A DNA stretch of 64,000 nucleotides. Source: Caprella mutica. Its lineage: Eukaryota; Arthropoda; Malacostraca; Amphipoda; Caprellidae. Shown piece after piece: positions 48,564-60,981 of this stretch (position 1 is its first letter; every line of letters begins with the position of its first letter). The translations under genes were made by a program, and so were the position numbers. The notes below the pieces were generated by a model. That model saw nothing but the letters and a program-made list of their open reading frames with translations, did no database searches and had not been told where the DNA came from. The DNA is taken from contig CANNZV010000932.1 in the NCBI GenBank assembly GCA_947561585.1, positions 248,001-312,000 on the forward strand, in the 5' to 3' direction.

Positions 48564-49460
48564 TCTTCAGTTTTCCTTCACGCGTTTAAATTTACGCGGA
48601 GTTTGTTTTATCATTAGGAAAATGTTAGTTTACTCTGAGTAGCTTTCCGCCATCCATATTCATGAAGTGAGTTTGTCTTCGCCTCTGAAGTTCTTTGTAC
48701 GGCTGATAATTATTCAAATTTCTCCCATTAAATTTCACTGAAGAGACTTGGTAAAAGTGAGAGAGAAGAACAATTCAAAGTGCAGTGGACTTTGCTTTTG
48801 GGTTCTATTGAAATTAGAAGTGATTTTTTTTCCTCTATTTATTTCTCCATTATATTGACAGTTATTTAATATTATTCTATGATTAAGGTATAAAACTGAA
48901 CTAAATTAAGATTCGATAATTCTATTTTTTGATGAAATCGAATATCAATATTTCTGTTTTAATATTTAGTATTATGTGTGTTCTGGAATTAAAACTTCTT
49001 GGGAAGAGAATCTAAACTTTGAAGTAACAAATATTGATATATTTGGTTATAAATTAATTATCAATGAGATGATGAAGTGGAATGATTAAAGTGGGGAAAG
49101 AGAGAGGAGTGATTATAGTGGGGAAAGTAAGAGGAGTGGGAAAAATGAGAGGAGTGGGAAAAGTCAATTAAATTTGGGCAAATTTTTTATAATTGTCAAA
49201 ATATATCCACGGTAATTCCTCTCACTATTTGGATTACTCAGAACTGTAACAGTGTGGTATTTACGTGTTCAATGGGAGACATTCAGTTTACGATAAATTC
49301 CATAAAGTTGGATTCAAATTAGGATGTTTATTTTTAAATGTATACGCACATTTATTTTCAATTTAATATACCAAATTTGTTCTCAAATAAGTTTTAAATT
49401 TGATTTTTTAGAGTTAGGGCAGCTACTGTAAAAGAATTAGATTTTTTTTATCACTTTTTT
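48564..49460. other. Noncoding stretch
   Basis: Small degenerate repeat of GTGGGAAAGAGAGAGGAGT-like phrases at 49076-49165. Otherwise AT-rich unique sequence. Confidence 0.5.
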
Positions 49461-49912
49461 AGTCTACTGGTCAATGGTCAGTCAGTCTGATGGTCAATGG
49501 TCAGTCAGTCTACTGGTCAATGGTCAGTCAGTCTACTGGTCAATGGTCAGTCAGTCTGCTGGTCAATGGTCAGTCAGTCTACTGGTCAATGGTCAGTCAG
49601 TCTACTGGTCAATGGTCAGTCAGTCTACTGGTCAATGGTCAGTCAGTCTACTGGTCAATGGTCAGTCAGTCTACTGGTCAATAGTCAGTCAGTCTACTGG
49701 TCAATAGTCAGTCAGTCTACTGGTCAATAGTCAGTCAGTCTACTGGTCAATAGTCAGTCAGTCTACTGGTCAATAGTCAGTCAGTCTACTGGTCAATAGT
49801 CAGTCAGTCTACTGGTCAATAGTCAGTCAGTCTACTGGTCAATAGTCAGTCAGTCTACTGGTCAATGGTCAGTCAGTCTACTGGTCAATAGTCAGTCAGT
49901 CTACTGGTCAAT
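49461..49912 (+). repeat. 23-bp minisatellite, about 20 copies
   Basis: The unit TACTGGTCAATGGTCAGTCA+GTC contains nested GTCA repeats. Units up to about 49680 carry ATGGTC; later ones carry ATAGTC with one ATGGTC exception at 49864. Frames with no stop are by-products of the unit. Confidence 0.96.
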
Positions 49913-50395
49913 GCTCCTCTTCATCAGGATAAATATTTACAAAATCCACAAAGAAAATAGAGGTAAGGCGAGTGAGAGAGCTTATCTAAGCAAGAAGATA
50001 TGACAAACTATTTTTGTTCAGAAACAATTGAATCAGCACAAATAAAAAAACATTAATTTTAACAAAGGTTTCTATTTTAAGGCCTTAGAAAATTGAATAA
50101 TTTTTAAAAATCATTTAGATTCATAATAATAAAAAAAATCCAAAACCTTTATATTATCAATGTTTTATTTTTTTTTTTCAGAAGCTCAAATAACGATCAA
50201 TGATTCCATTAATTCATCGTTATTCATGTTTGCTATAGTGTGTAAATTATAGTCAATTCCCAGCAGAAAGATATGATTCAATAAATAAATAATAATGCAC
50301 ATTATTATCAATAGTAGTAATAAATAGGTTTGTGACCACACCCTGTGGACATCAATAGTGATTACTGGCATCATTTGGGAGTATTATAAGGTACC
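49913..50395. other. AT-rich spacer
   Basis: Nothing supportable beyond AT-rich unique sequence. Confidence 0.5.
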
Positions 50396-50793
50396 GGATA
50401 TAGCCTACAGAACACTGGGATATAGCCTACAGAACACTGGGATATAGCCTACAGAACACTGGGATATAGCCTACAGAACACTGGGGTATAGCCTACAGAA
50501 CACTGGGATATAGCCTACAGAACTCTGGGATATAGCCTACAGAACACTGGGATATAGCCTACAGAACACTGGGATATAGCCTACAGAACACTGGGATATA
50601 GCATACAGAACACTGGGATATAGCCTACAGAACACTGGGATATAGCCTACAGAACACTGGGATATAGCCTACAGAACACTGGGATATAGCCTACAGAACA
50701 CTGGGATATAGCCTACAGAACACTGGGATATAGCCTACAGAACACTGGGATATAGCCTACAGAACACTGGGATATAGCCTACAGAACACTGGG
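50396..50793 (+). repeat. 22-bp minisatellite, about 18 copies
   Basis: The unit GATATAGCCTACAGAACACT+GG is nearly invariant, with isolated single-base variants (GGTATAG, AACTCTGG, GCATACAG). Confidence 0.97.
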
Positions 50794-52111
50794 CCAGGTA
50801 GAGAACCTTTTGGCACTGTGGAGTCAACTGTACTTTCAGAAGATAATAAGTATGATAAAAAATATATAATTATAGAGAGATATTGATATAATAATAAAAT
50901 ATAATTAATCACAAATATTTACATAATTATTTCTTTTTTTTCTTAATTAAATTTACATAATTTATGCAAGCCAGACAGTCAATTAAAAGTTAGCAGAGAG
51001 AGAGAGAGAGAGAGAGAGGGATGTTTATCCAGTCTCAGCAGTAGGAATTGACTTAGCAATTGTTTGGCATTAACTTCCACTTTATTCTGTGTTTGATTAC
51101 CTTTATTGACTTGTACTCTGATCTCTTTTAATTGCCACTCTTTTGTTTACATTTCATATTATGTTGTATATACATTCTGAGTGTCTTGTTACGATAAAAT
51201 AAGATTCACAAAAATTAGCATAGTGACTGAATGTTAAATGTTCATATCACCCAATAGTAGTCTTTATAATATTGTGGACTATTAGTAGTCAGTTTAATAA
51301 ATTAGTCCATTTCTATAATCTATTATACTATAAGCTTTGCATCAAAACAATGAACATAGCGAAATGATTTCAAATAAGAAGATAAAAGTGATTGCTCCAC
51401 AATGCTACTTTAACTTCCATAAATTAGATCTAACTACACACTTCTAACCGATCATGCACAATAAATTACCCTCATGTGCATTAATTCTCCCCTGGAATAC
51501 TGACCCGATCTCACGCCTTTGCCCTCAAACCTGTTGTTTCTGCCTAATTTACGACACACACTGTTTCTATTTAGCCAATTTATTGTTTACAATTGTAGAG
51601 TAGAGTCATGAGTTTATGGCAGAGTTCACTGTACACAATATTGATTGGGAAATTGACCTGATTATTTCTCACAAAGATTGGTTCACGTTATTTTTTTTTG
51701 TGATAAGTTCCATGAATAATAATATTGACTATGTTATGTTTTTAATGATTTTTTAATTCAAACAGAAGCAATGTATAATTGTATATAGAGCACTGATGAA
51801 TAAATGTTCTATATGCAACTTACAATAAATCTCAAGTGCAATATTTGTTTACATTGTCACACCTGCATTTTAAAGCTGGTGATAAAATTGTTTATTTTGC
51901 AGATGCATTCTCACAATAGCATCAAAGGTAGCATTTATGAGACAACATAAATAATACTCTAAGTTAATTAAAATTAACAACAAACATAAAGTTAGAGGCT
52001 TGAGTACATAGAGCAAGTCTCACTGTGTATATTTTAAATTAGTACATATTCCCAGAAGTCATTTTTATCAAATTGTTTGTTATTTTGTTGAAACCATTAG
52101 ACTTAGAAGGT
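50794..52111. other. AT-rich noncoding stretch
   Basis: Includes a (GA)n microsatellite at 50994-51020. No gene supported. Confidence 0.5.
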
Positions 52112-52188
52112 TCTAGGAAATTTCGGTCTTGGAAAATTCGGTCTTGGAAAATTCGGTCTCGGAAAATTCGGTCTAGGAAAACTCGGTC
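52112..52188 (+). repeat. 15-bp tandem repeat, 5 copies
   Basis: Units of GGAAAATTCGGTCTT with C/A/T variation at the last bases. Confidence 0.9.
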
Positions 52189-52605
52189 ACAGTTTATAAT
52201 GGTGTTATTTAAAAACGATAATAGAAAAAGTTAAAATAATTATTATGGCTACTAAAATGTGTAGTGTATTTATTGAAAGCGGATAACATCATTAACCATT
52301 TAAAATTCACACTCGATTTTTCGACATTAATTTTTTTTTCATTTTCTGGACGAAACATGCAAAATGAAGGAATATGAAAAAAAAATTAAAAGTAGAATTA
52401 TTTTTCGACACCTCGATATTTCGACATGTAATGAAGTAAACCAGAAATCGATTTTTCGACACCTCGATATTTCGACATAAACTAAAAATCGATTTTTCGA
52501 CACCTGGATTTTTCGACAGTAACCTCTCTATTTCGTCTGGAAATAATAGAAACCAGGAAACTATATTTTCACTCTTTGATTTTTCGACAAACTATGATAT
52601 CCTCA
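52189..52605. repeat. Decayed repeat with TTTTTCGACACCTCGATATT phrases
   Basis: AATCGATTTTTCGACACCTC and GATATTTCGACAT phrases recur at about 52410-52520. The TCGATATTTCGACA wording resembles the satellite that follows, so this may be an eroded edge of the complex. Confidence 0.5.
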
Positions 52606-54233
52606 TTGTATCTGATGAGCTGTAGGTTTTAGATTAACTGGATATCGATATCTCGACACTAATAAGATGATATTTGGCTGATTATTTCTACATAAAATTT
52701 GAACCTGTTACTGATGAACTAAATGTATTATATTAAATAGAGATCGATATCTCGACACTAATTAGATAAAATTTGGCTGGTAATTTCGACATAAAATTTG
52801 AACCCGTAGCTGATGAACTGAATGTGTTAGATTAACTAGAGATCGATATCTCAACATTGATTAGATTATATTTGGCTGATTATTTCGACACAAACTTTGA
52901 ACCTGTTCCTGATGAGCTAAATGTGTTAGATTAATTAGAGATCGATATCTCAACATTGATTAGATCATTTTTGGCTGATTATTTCGACACAAACTTTGAA
53001 CCTGTTCCTGATGAACTGAATGTGTTAGATTAACTAGAGATCGATATCTCAACATTGATTAGATTATATTTGGCTGATTATTTCGACACAAACTTTGAAC
53101 CTGTTCCTGATGAACTGAATGTGTTAGATTAACTAGAGATCGATATCTCAACATTGATTAGATTATATTTGGCTGATTATTTCGACACAAACTTTGAACC
53201 TGTTCCTGATGAACTGAATGTGTTAGATTAACTAGAGATCGATATCTCAACATTGATTAGATTATATTTGGCTGATTATTTCGACACAAACTTTGAACCT
53301 GTTCCTGATGAGCTAAATGTGTTAGATTAATTAGAGATCGATATCTCAACATTGATTAGATCATATTTGGCTGATTATTTCGACACAAACTTTGAACCTG
53401 TTTCTGATGAGCTAAATGTGTTGGATTAATTAGAGATCGATATGTCAACATTGATTAGATCATATTTGGCTGATTATTTCGACACAAACTTTGAACCTGT
53501 TCCTGATGAGCTAAATGGGTTAGATTAACTAGAGATCGATATCTCAACATTGATTAGATCATATTTGGCTGATTATTTCGATACGAACTTTGAACCTGTT
53601 CCTGATGAGCTAAATGTGTTAGATTAACTAGAGATCGATATCTCAACATTGATTAGATTATATTTGGCTGATTATTTCGACACAAACTTTGAACCTGTTC
53701 CTGATGAGCTTAATGTGTTAGATTAACTAGAGATCGATATCTCAACATTGATTAGATCATATTTGGCTGATTATTTCGACACGAACTTTGAACCTGTTCC
53801 TGATGAGCTAAATGTGTTAGATTAACTAGAGATCGATATCTCAACATTGATTAGATCATATTAGGCTGATTATTTCGACACAAACTTTGAACCTGTTCCT
53901 GATGAGCTAAATGTGTTAGATTAATTAGAGATCGATATCTCAACATTGATTAGATCATATTTGGCTGATTATTTCGACACAAACTTTGAACCTGTTCCTG
54001 ATGAGCTAAATGTGTTAGATAAACTAGAGATCGATATCTCAACATTGATTAGATTATATTTGGCTGATTATTTCGACACAAACTTTGAACCTGTTCCTGA
54101 TGAGCTAAATGTGTTAGATTAACTAGAGATCGATATCTCAACATTGATTAGATCATATATGGCTGATTATTTCGACACAAACTTTGAACCTGTTCCTGAT
54201 GAGCTAAATGGGTTAGATTAACTAGAGATCGAT
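52606..54233 (+). repeat. 99-bp satellite family, about 16 copies, with eroded left edge
   Basis: The unit includes GAGATCGATATCTCAACATT, AGATCATATTTGGCTGATTA, TTTCGACACAAACTTTGAAC and CTGTTCCTGATGAGCTAAAT, closing with GTGTTAGATTAACTA. Its length is exactly 33 codons. In one frame it reads LEIDISTLIRSYLADYFD..., then PVPDELNVLD followed by TAA. The first two or three units are diverged and carry TCTCGACACTAAT, intermediate towards the 98-bp family. One unit has AAA instead of TAA (about 54019) and would be open across that junction. Most units keep the TAA, so this is not a working gene as it stands. Confidence 0.95.
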
Positions 54234-54477
54234 CGAACAATCTTTTCATCGGCATTTGATCCGAAAGTATGTCGAAGTAATCAATCAAATATGATCTCAT
54301 CAGTATCGAAATATCTACTTCCAATAAATCTGTAACAATCTGTTCATCAGAATTTGATCCGAAAATATGTCGAAATATTCAATCTAATATGATCTCATCA
54401 GTGTCGAAATATCTACTCCCAATAAATTTGAAATACTCTTTTCATTAGAATTTGATTCGACAGTATGTCAAAAATTG
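54234..54477 (-). repeat. 98-bp satellite family, inverted block 1 (about 2.5 units)
   Basis: The reverse complement of units such as GATATTTCGACACTGATGAG, ATCATATTTGAGTGAATATT, TCGACATACTTTCGGATCAA. It begins exactly where the 99-bp array ends (GAGATCGATC|GAACAATC) and switches orientation there. It ends at the phrase GACAGTATGTCAAAAATTG, shared with 59495. Confidence 0.9.
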
Positions 54478-57400
54478 TCTGTACCATCATTTTCTCTCTA
54501 ACAAGGTGTCTGCATCATCACTCTCTAACAAGGTATCTTTTCCATCATTCTCTCTCTAACAAGGTGTCTGTACCATCATTCTCTCTCTAACATGGTGTCT
54601 TTACCATCATTCTCTCTCTAACAAAGTGTCTGTACCATCATTCTCTCTAACAAAGTGTCTGTACCATCATTCTCTCCAACAAAGTATCTGTACCATCATT
54701 CTCTCTCTTAACAAGGTGTCTGTACCATCATTCTCTCTCTTAACAAAGTGTCTGTACCATCATTCTCTCTCTTAACAAAGTGTCTGTATTGTTATTCAAT
54801 CTCTGGCAAGGTGTCTGTATCTTCATTTTCTCTCTTAACAAAGTGTCTGTACCATCATTATCTCTCTAACAAGGTGTCTTTACCATCATTTTCTCTCTAA
54901 CAAGGTGTCTGTACCATCATTCTCTCTAACAAGGTGTCTGTACCATCATTCTCTCTCTAACAAGGTGTCTCTACCATCATTCTCCTCTAACAAGGTGTCT
55001 GTACCATCATTCTCTCTCTTAACAAAGTGTCTGTACCATCATTCTCTCTAACAAGGTGTCTTTACCATCATTCTCTCTCTAACAAAGCGTCTGTACCATC
55101 ATTCTCTCTAACAAGGTGTCTGTACCATCATTCTCTCTCTTAACAAAGTGTCTGTACCATCATACTCTCTCTAACAAGGTGTCTGTACCATCATTCTCTC
55201 TCTTAACAAAGTGTCTGTACCATCATTCTCTCTAACCAGGTGTATCTACCATCATTCTCTCTCTAACAAGGTGTCTGTACCATCATTCTCTCTAACAAGG
55301 TGTATGTACCATCATTCTCTCTAACAAGGTGTCTGTATCATCATTCTCTCTCTAACAAGGTGTCTATATCATCATTCTCCCTCTTAACAAAGTGTCTGTA
55401 TCATCATTCTCTCTCTAACGAGGTGTCTGTATCATCATTCTCTCTCTAAACAGGTGTATCTACAATCATTTTCTCTCTAACAAGGTGTATGTACCATCAT
55501 TTTCTCTCTTAACAAAGTGTCTGTACCATCATTCTCTCTAACAAGGTGTCTGCATCATCACTCTCTAACAAGGTGTCTGTACCATCATTCTTTCTCTGAC
55601 AAGGTGTCTTTACCATCATTCTCTCTCTAACAAGGTGTCTGCATCATCACTCTCTAACAAGGTGTCTGTACCATCATTCTTTCTCTGACAAGGTGTCTTT
55701 ACCATCATTCTCTCTCTAACAAGGTGTCTTTACCATCATTCTCTCTCTAATAAGGTGTCTGTACCATCATTCTCTCTCTAACAAGGTGTCTTTACCATCA
55801 TTCTCTCTCTAACAAGGTGTCTGTACCATCATTCTCTCTCTAACAAAGTGTCTGTACCATCATTCTCTCTCTAATAAGCTGTCTGTACCATCATTCTCTC
55901 TCTAACAAAGTGTCTGTACCATCATTCTCTCTAACAAGGTGTCTTTACCATCATTCTCTCTCTAACAAAGCGTCTGTACCATCATTCTCTCTAACAAGGT
56001 GTCTGTACCATCATTCTCTCTCTTAACAAAGTGTCTGTACCATCATTCTCTCTAACAAGGTGTCTATATCATCATTCTCTCTCTAACGAGGTGTGTGTAT
56101 CATCATTCTCTCTCTAACCAGGTGTATCTACCATCATTCTCTCTCTAACAAGGTGTATGTACCATCATTCTCTCTCTAACAAGGTGTATGTACCATCATT
56201 CTATCTCTAACAAGGAGTCTGTACCATCATTCTCTCTCTAACAAGGTGTTTGTACCATCATCCTCTCTCTCTCTAACAAGGTGTCTGTACCATCATTCTC
56301 TCTCTTAACAAAGTGTCTGTACCATCATTCTCTCTCTTAACAAAGTGTCTGTATCATCATTCTCTCTCTAACGAGGTGTCTGTATCATCATTCTCACTCT
56401 AACCAGGTGTATCTACCATCATTTTCTCTCTAACAAGGTGTATGTACCATCATTCTCTCTCTAACAAGGTGTATGTACCATCATTCTCTCTCTAACAAGG
56501 TGTCTGTACCATCATTCTCTCTCTAACAAGGTGTTTGTACCATCATCCTCTCTCTCTCTAACAAGGTGTCTGTACCATCATTCTCTCTAACAAGGTGTCT
56601 GCATCATCACTCTCTAACAAGGTGTGTGTATCATCATTCTCTCTCTAACAAGGTGTATGTACCATCATTCTCTCTCTAACAAGGTGTCTGTATCATCATT
56701 CTCTCTCTAACCAGGTGTATCTACCATCATTCTCTCTCTAACAAGGTGTCTGTACCATCATTCTCTCTCTAACAAGGTGTCTGTACCATCATTCTCTCTA
56801 ACAAGGTGTATGTACCATCATTCTCTCTAACAAGGTGTCTGCATCATCATTCTCTCTCTAACAAGGTGTCTGTTTCATCATTCTCTCTCTAACAAGGTGT
56901 CTATATCATCATTTTCTCTCTTAACAAAGTGTCTGTACCATCATTCTCTCTCTAACAAGGTGTATGTACCATCATTCTCTCTCTAACAAGGAATCTGTAT
57001 CATCATTCTCTCTCTCTAACAAGGTGTCTATATCATCATTCTCTCCCTTAACAAAGTGTCTGTACCATCATTCTCTCTCTAACAAGGTGTCTGTATCATC
57101 ATTTTCTCTCTTAACAAAGTGTCTGTACCATCATTCTCTCTAACAAGGTGTCTGTACCATCATTCTCTTTCTTAACAAAGTGTCTGTACCATCATTCTCT
57201 CTCTAACAAAGTGTCTGTATCATTATTTTCTCTCTTAACAAAGTGTCTGTACCATCATTCTCTCTAACAAGGTGTCTGTACCATCATTCTCTCTCTTAAC
57301 AAAGAGTCTGTATCATCATTCTCTCTCTAACAAGGTGTCTGTACCATCATTCTCTCTCTTAACAAAGTGTCTGTACCATCATTCTCTCTCTAACAAGGTG

Positions 57401-59195
57401 TCTGTACCATCATTCTCTCTCTAACAAGGTGTCTGTATCATCATTCTCTCTCTAACCAGGTGTATCTACCATCATTCTCTCTCTAACAAGGTGTCTGTTT
57501 CATCATTCTCTCTCTAACAAGGTGTCTGTACCATCATCCTCTCTCTAACAAGGTGTCTTTGCCATCATTCTCTCTCTAACGAGGTGTCTATATCATCATT
57601 TTCTCTCTTAACAAAGTGTCTGTACCTTCATTCTCTCTCTAACAAGGTGTATGTACCATCATTCTCTCTCTAACAAGGTGTCTGTATCATCATTCTCTCT
57701 CTCTAACAAGGTGTCTATATCATCATTCTCTCCCTTAACAAAGTGTCTGAACCATCATTCTCTCTCTAACAAGGTGTCTGTATCATCATTTTCTCTCTTA
57801 ACAAAGTGTCTTTACCATCATTCTCTCTAACAAGGTGTCTGTACCATCATTCTCTTTCTTAACAAAGTGTCTGTACCATCATTCTCTCCCTAACAAAGTG
57901 TCTGTATCATTATTTTCTCTCTTAACAAAGTGTCTGTACCATCATTCTCTCTAACAAGGTGTCTGTACCATCATTCTCTCTCTTAAAAAAGTGTCTGTAT
58001 CATCATTCTCTCTCTAACAAGGTGTCTGTACCATCATTCTCTCTCTTAACGAAGTGTCTGTATCATCATTTTCTCTCTTAACTAAGTGTCTGTATCATCA
58101 TTTTCTCTCTCTAACAAAGTGTCTGTACCATCATTCTCTCTAACAAGGTGTCTGTACCATCATTCTCTCTCTTAACAAAAAGTCTGTACCATCATTCTCT
58201 CTCTAACAAGGTGTCTGTACCATCATTCTCTCTCTTAACAAAGTGTCTGTACTGTCATTCTCTCTCTAACGAGGTGTCTATATCATCATTTTTTCTCTTA
58301 ACAAAGTGTCTGTACCATCATTCTCTCTAACAAGGTGTCTGTATCATCATTTTCTCTCTAACAAGGTGTCTGTTTCATCATTCTCTCTCTAACAAGGTGT
58401 CTGTTCCATCATTCTCTCTCTCAACAGAGTGTCTGTATTGTCATTCAATCTCTGGCATGGTGTCTGTATCATCATTTTCTCTCTTAACAAAGTGTCTGTA
58501 CCGTCATTCTCTCTAACAAGGTGTCTGTACCATCATTCTCTCTCTAAACAAAGTGTCTGTACCATCATTCTCTCTCTAACAAGGTGTCTGTAGCATCATT
58601 CTCTCTCTTAACAAAGTGTCTGTATTGTCATTCTCTCTTTAACGAGGTGTCTATATCATCATTTTCTCTCTTAACAAAGTGTCTGTACCATCATTCTCTC
58701 TAACAAAGTGTCTGTACCATCATTCTCTCTCTTAACAAAGTGTCTGTACCATCATTTTCTCTCTAACAAGGTGTCTGTACCATCATTCTCTCTCTTAACA
58801 AAGTGTCTGTATTGTCATTCTCTCTCTAACGAGGTGTCTATATCATCATTTTCTCTCGTAACAAAGTGTCTGTATTGTCATTCAATCTCTGGCAAGGTGT
58901 CTGTATCATCATTTTCTCTCTTAACAAAGTGTCTGTACCATCATTCTCTCTCTAACGAGGTGTCTATATAATCATTTTCTCTCGTAACAAAGTGTCTGTA
59001 TTGTCATTCAATCTCTGGCAAAGTGCCTATATCATTATTTTCTCTCTTAACAAAGTGTCTGTATTGTCATTCAATCTCTGACAAGGTGTCTGTACCATCA
59101 TTTTCTCTCTAACAAGGTGTCTGTACCATCATTTTCTCTCTTAACAAAGTGTCTGTATTGTCATTCAATCTCTGGCAAGGTGTCTGTACCATCAT
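54478..59195 (+). repeat. 31-bp pyrimidine-rich minisatellite, main array, about 150 copies
   Basis: The unit TCTGTACCATCATTCTCTCT+CTAACAAGGTG varies by indels of the CT run and by SNP classes: TCTTAACAAAGTG, CTAACCAGGTGTATC, TATTGTCATTCAATCTCTGGCAAGG. Each unit carries CTAAC after a pyrimidine run, like a branch-point context, and AAGGTGTCT, weakly donor-like. Right-hand units repeat in blocks with a 1132-base offset to the second array (e.g. 58872 versus 60004). Short open frames here are repeat by-products. Confidence 0.97.
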
Positions 59196-59500
59196 GTCGA
59201 AATATTCAATTTAATATGATCTCATCAGTGTCGAAATATCTACTTCCAATCAATCTGGAACAATCTGTTCATCAGCAATTGATCCGAAAGTATGTCAAAA
59301 TATTCACTCAGATATAATCTCATCTGTGTCAAAATATCTACTTCCAATAAATCTGAAACAATCTGTTTATCAGGATTTGATTCGGAAGTATGTCGAAATA
59401 TTCACTAAGATATGATCTCATCAGTGTCGAAATATCTACTCCCAATAAATTTCAAATACTCTTTTCATTAGAATTTGATTCGACAGTATGTCAAAAATTG
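59196..59500 (-). repeat. 98-bp satellite family, inverted block 2 (about 3 units)
   Basis: Same inverted family as 54234-54477, again ending in GACAGTATGTCAAAAATTG directly before the 31-bp array. The 54461 and 59484 junctions are offset by 5023 bases. Confidence 0.92.
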
Positions 59501-60459
59501 TCTGTACCATCATTTTCTCTCTAACAAGGTGTCTGTACCATCATTCTCTATCTTAACAAAGTGTCTGTACCATCATTCTCTCTCTAACGAGGTGTCTATA
59601 TCATCATTTTCTCTCTTAACAAAGTGTCCGTACCATCATTCTCTCTAACAAAGTGTCTGTACCATCATTCTCTCTCTTAACAAAGTGTCTGTACCATCAT
59701 TCTCTCTCTAACAAGGTGTCTGTACCATCATTCTCTCTCTTAACAAAGTGTCTGTATTGTCATTCTCTCTCTAACGAGGTGTCTATATCATCATTTCCTC
59801 TCTTAACAAAGTGTCTGTACCATCATTCTCTCTAACAAAGTGTCTGTACCATCATTCTCACTCTTAACAAAGTGTCTGTACCATCATTCTCTCTCTAACA
59901 AGGTGTCTGTACCATCATTCTCTCTCTTAACAAAGTGTCTGTATTGTCATTCTCTCTCTAACGAGGTGTCTATATCATCATTTTCTCTCGTAACAAAGTG
60001 TCTGTATTGTCATTCAATCTCTGGCAAGGTGTCTGTATCATCATTTTCTCTCTTAACAAAGTGTCTGTACCATCATTTTCTCTCTTAACAAAGTGTCTGT
60101 ACCTTCATTCTCTCTCTTAACAAAGTGTCTGTATTGTCATTCAATCTCTGGCAAAGTGTCTATATCATCATTTTCTCTCTTAACAAAGTGTCTGTACCAT
60201 CATTCTCTCTTAACAAAGTGTCTGTACCATCATTCTCTTTCTTAACAAAGTTTCTGTATTGTCATTCAATCTCTGGCAAAGTGTCTATATCATCATTCTC
60301 TCTCTTAACAAAGTGTCTGTATTGTCATTCAATCTCTGGCAATGTGTCTGTACCATCATTCTCTCTCTTAACAAAGTGTCTGTATTGTCATTCAATCTCT
60401 GGCAAGGTGTCTGTACCATCATTTTCTCTCCTAACAAAGTGTCTGTACCATCATTCTCT
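59501..60459 (+). repeat. 31-bp minisatellite, second array, about 31 copies
   Basis: Same unit as 54478-59195. It shares a block of about 175 bases or more with 58693-58867 at +1132. The right end grades into TTCTCTATAAGTACTTTCTTCTTTCAG. Confidence 0.95.
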
Positions 60460-60480
60460 ATAAGTACTTTCTTCTTTCAG

Positions 60481-60549
60481 ATGTATCGCCTCATGTTCAG
60501 ATCTGGCAAGGACAACACTACTATACTACTCTGCGATTCATTGGCTTGA
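60481..60549 (+). CDS. Exon-like island after the 31-bp array
   Basis: AGTACTTTCTTCTTTCAG is a good acceptor ending at 60480. The next bases are ATG and an open frame of 22 codons (MYRLMFRSGKDNTTILLCDS-LA) ending in TGA at 60547-60549. A second frame from the same acceptor (DVSPHVQIWQGQHYYTTLRF...) stays open for a similar length. It could be a short terminal exon whose intron would contain the minisatellite. No family recognised, and no donor or upstream exon is assigned. Confidence 0.25.
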   Translation: MYRLMFRSGKDNTTILLCDSLA

Positions 60550-60861
60550 TCATTTGTAGGAGATAAAAGATATTCGCTTGAGAACTATTTTAAACGTTTG
60601 CTTAAAACTCGTCAGGAACTCCCACACATGCCATCGTTTTTTAGTCTTTAAAAGTGAGTTCAAAAATAGTTTATCATCTGGCTGGTTCATAAACGTTTAC
60701 ATTACGTCATTAGACGTTAGTTAGAACTATATTTTACTTGCCGTTGTCATCTGTATGAGAAACACCGAAGATTAGTTTTGCATAGTTTTCAGCACATTGT
60801 TTGTGCCTCAGATTCTTGTATTTTTATGCCGGTTTTTGTTTTGGTTCATTTTTTATTCCAG
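60550..60861. other. Noncoding spacer
   Basis: Unique sequence with no supportable feature. Confidence 0.4.
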
Positions 60862-60981
60862 TTGTACGCAAAGCAAATAAGGAAAACTGGGAAAATAAAA
60901 ATAATTATGAGTAACAGTAATGCTGTTAACAATTACACACAAAGACGGCTTGGTGAAGCTAATCCAAGTGATTTCACTTAA
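60862..60981 (+). CDS. Possible terminal coding exon, unrecognised protein
   Basis: A pyrimidine-rich acceptor (GGTTCATTTTTTATTCCAG, ending 60861) precedes 39 open codons then TAA (LYAKQIRKTGKIKIIMSNSN, then AVNNYTQRRLGEANPSDFT). The segment is basic and polar, without motif or membrane span. No polyadenylation signal of standard form was found close downstream. It could equally be a chance frame. Confidence 0.25.
   Translation: MYAKQIRKTGKIKIIMSNSNAVNNYTQRRLGEANPSDFT

Noticed and set aside
58148..60463. ORFs with VSVPSFSLLTKCLY repeats
   Set aside because: Translation of the 31-bp array; frames break whenever a unit changes length.
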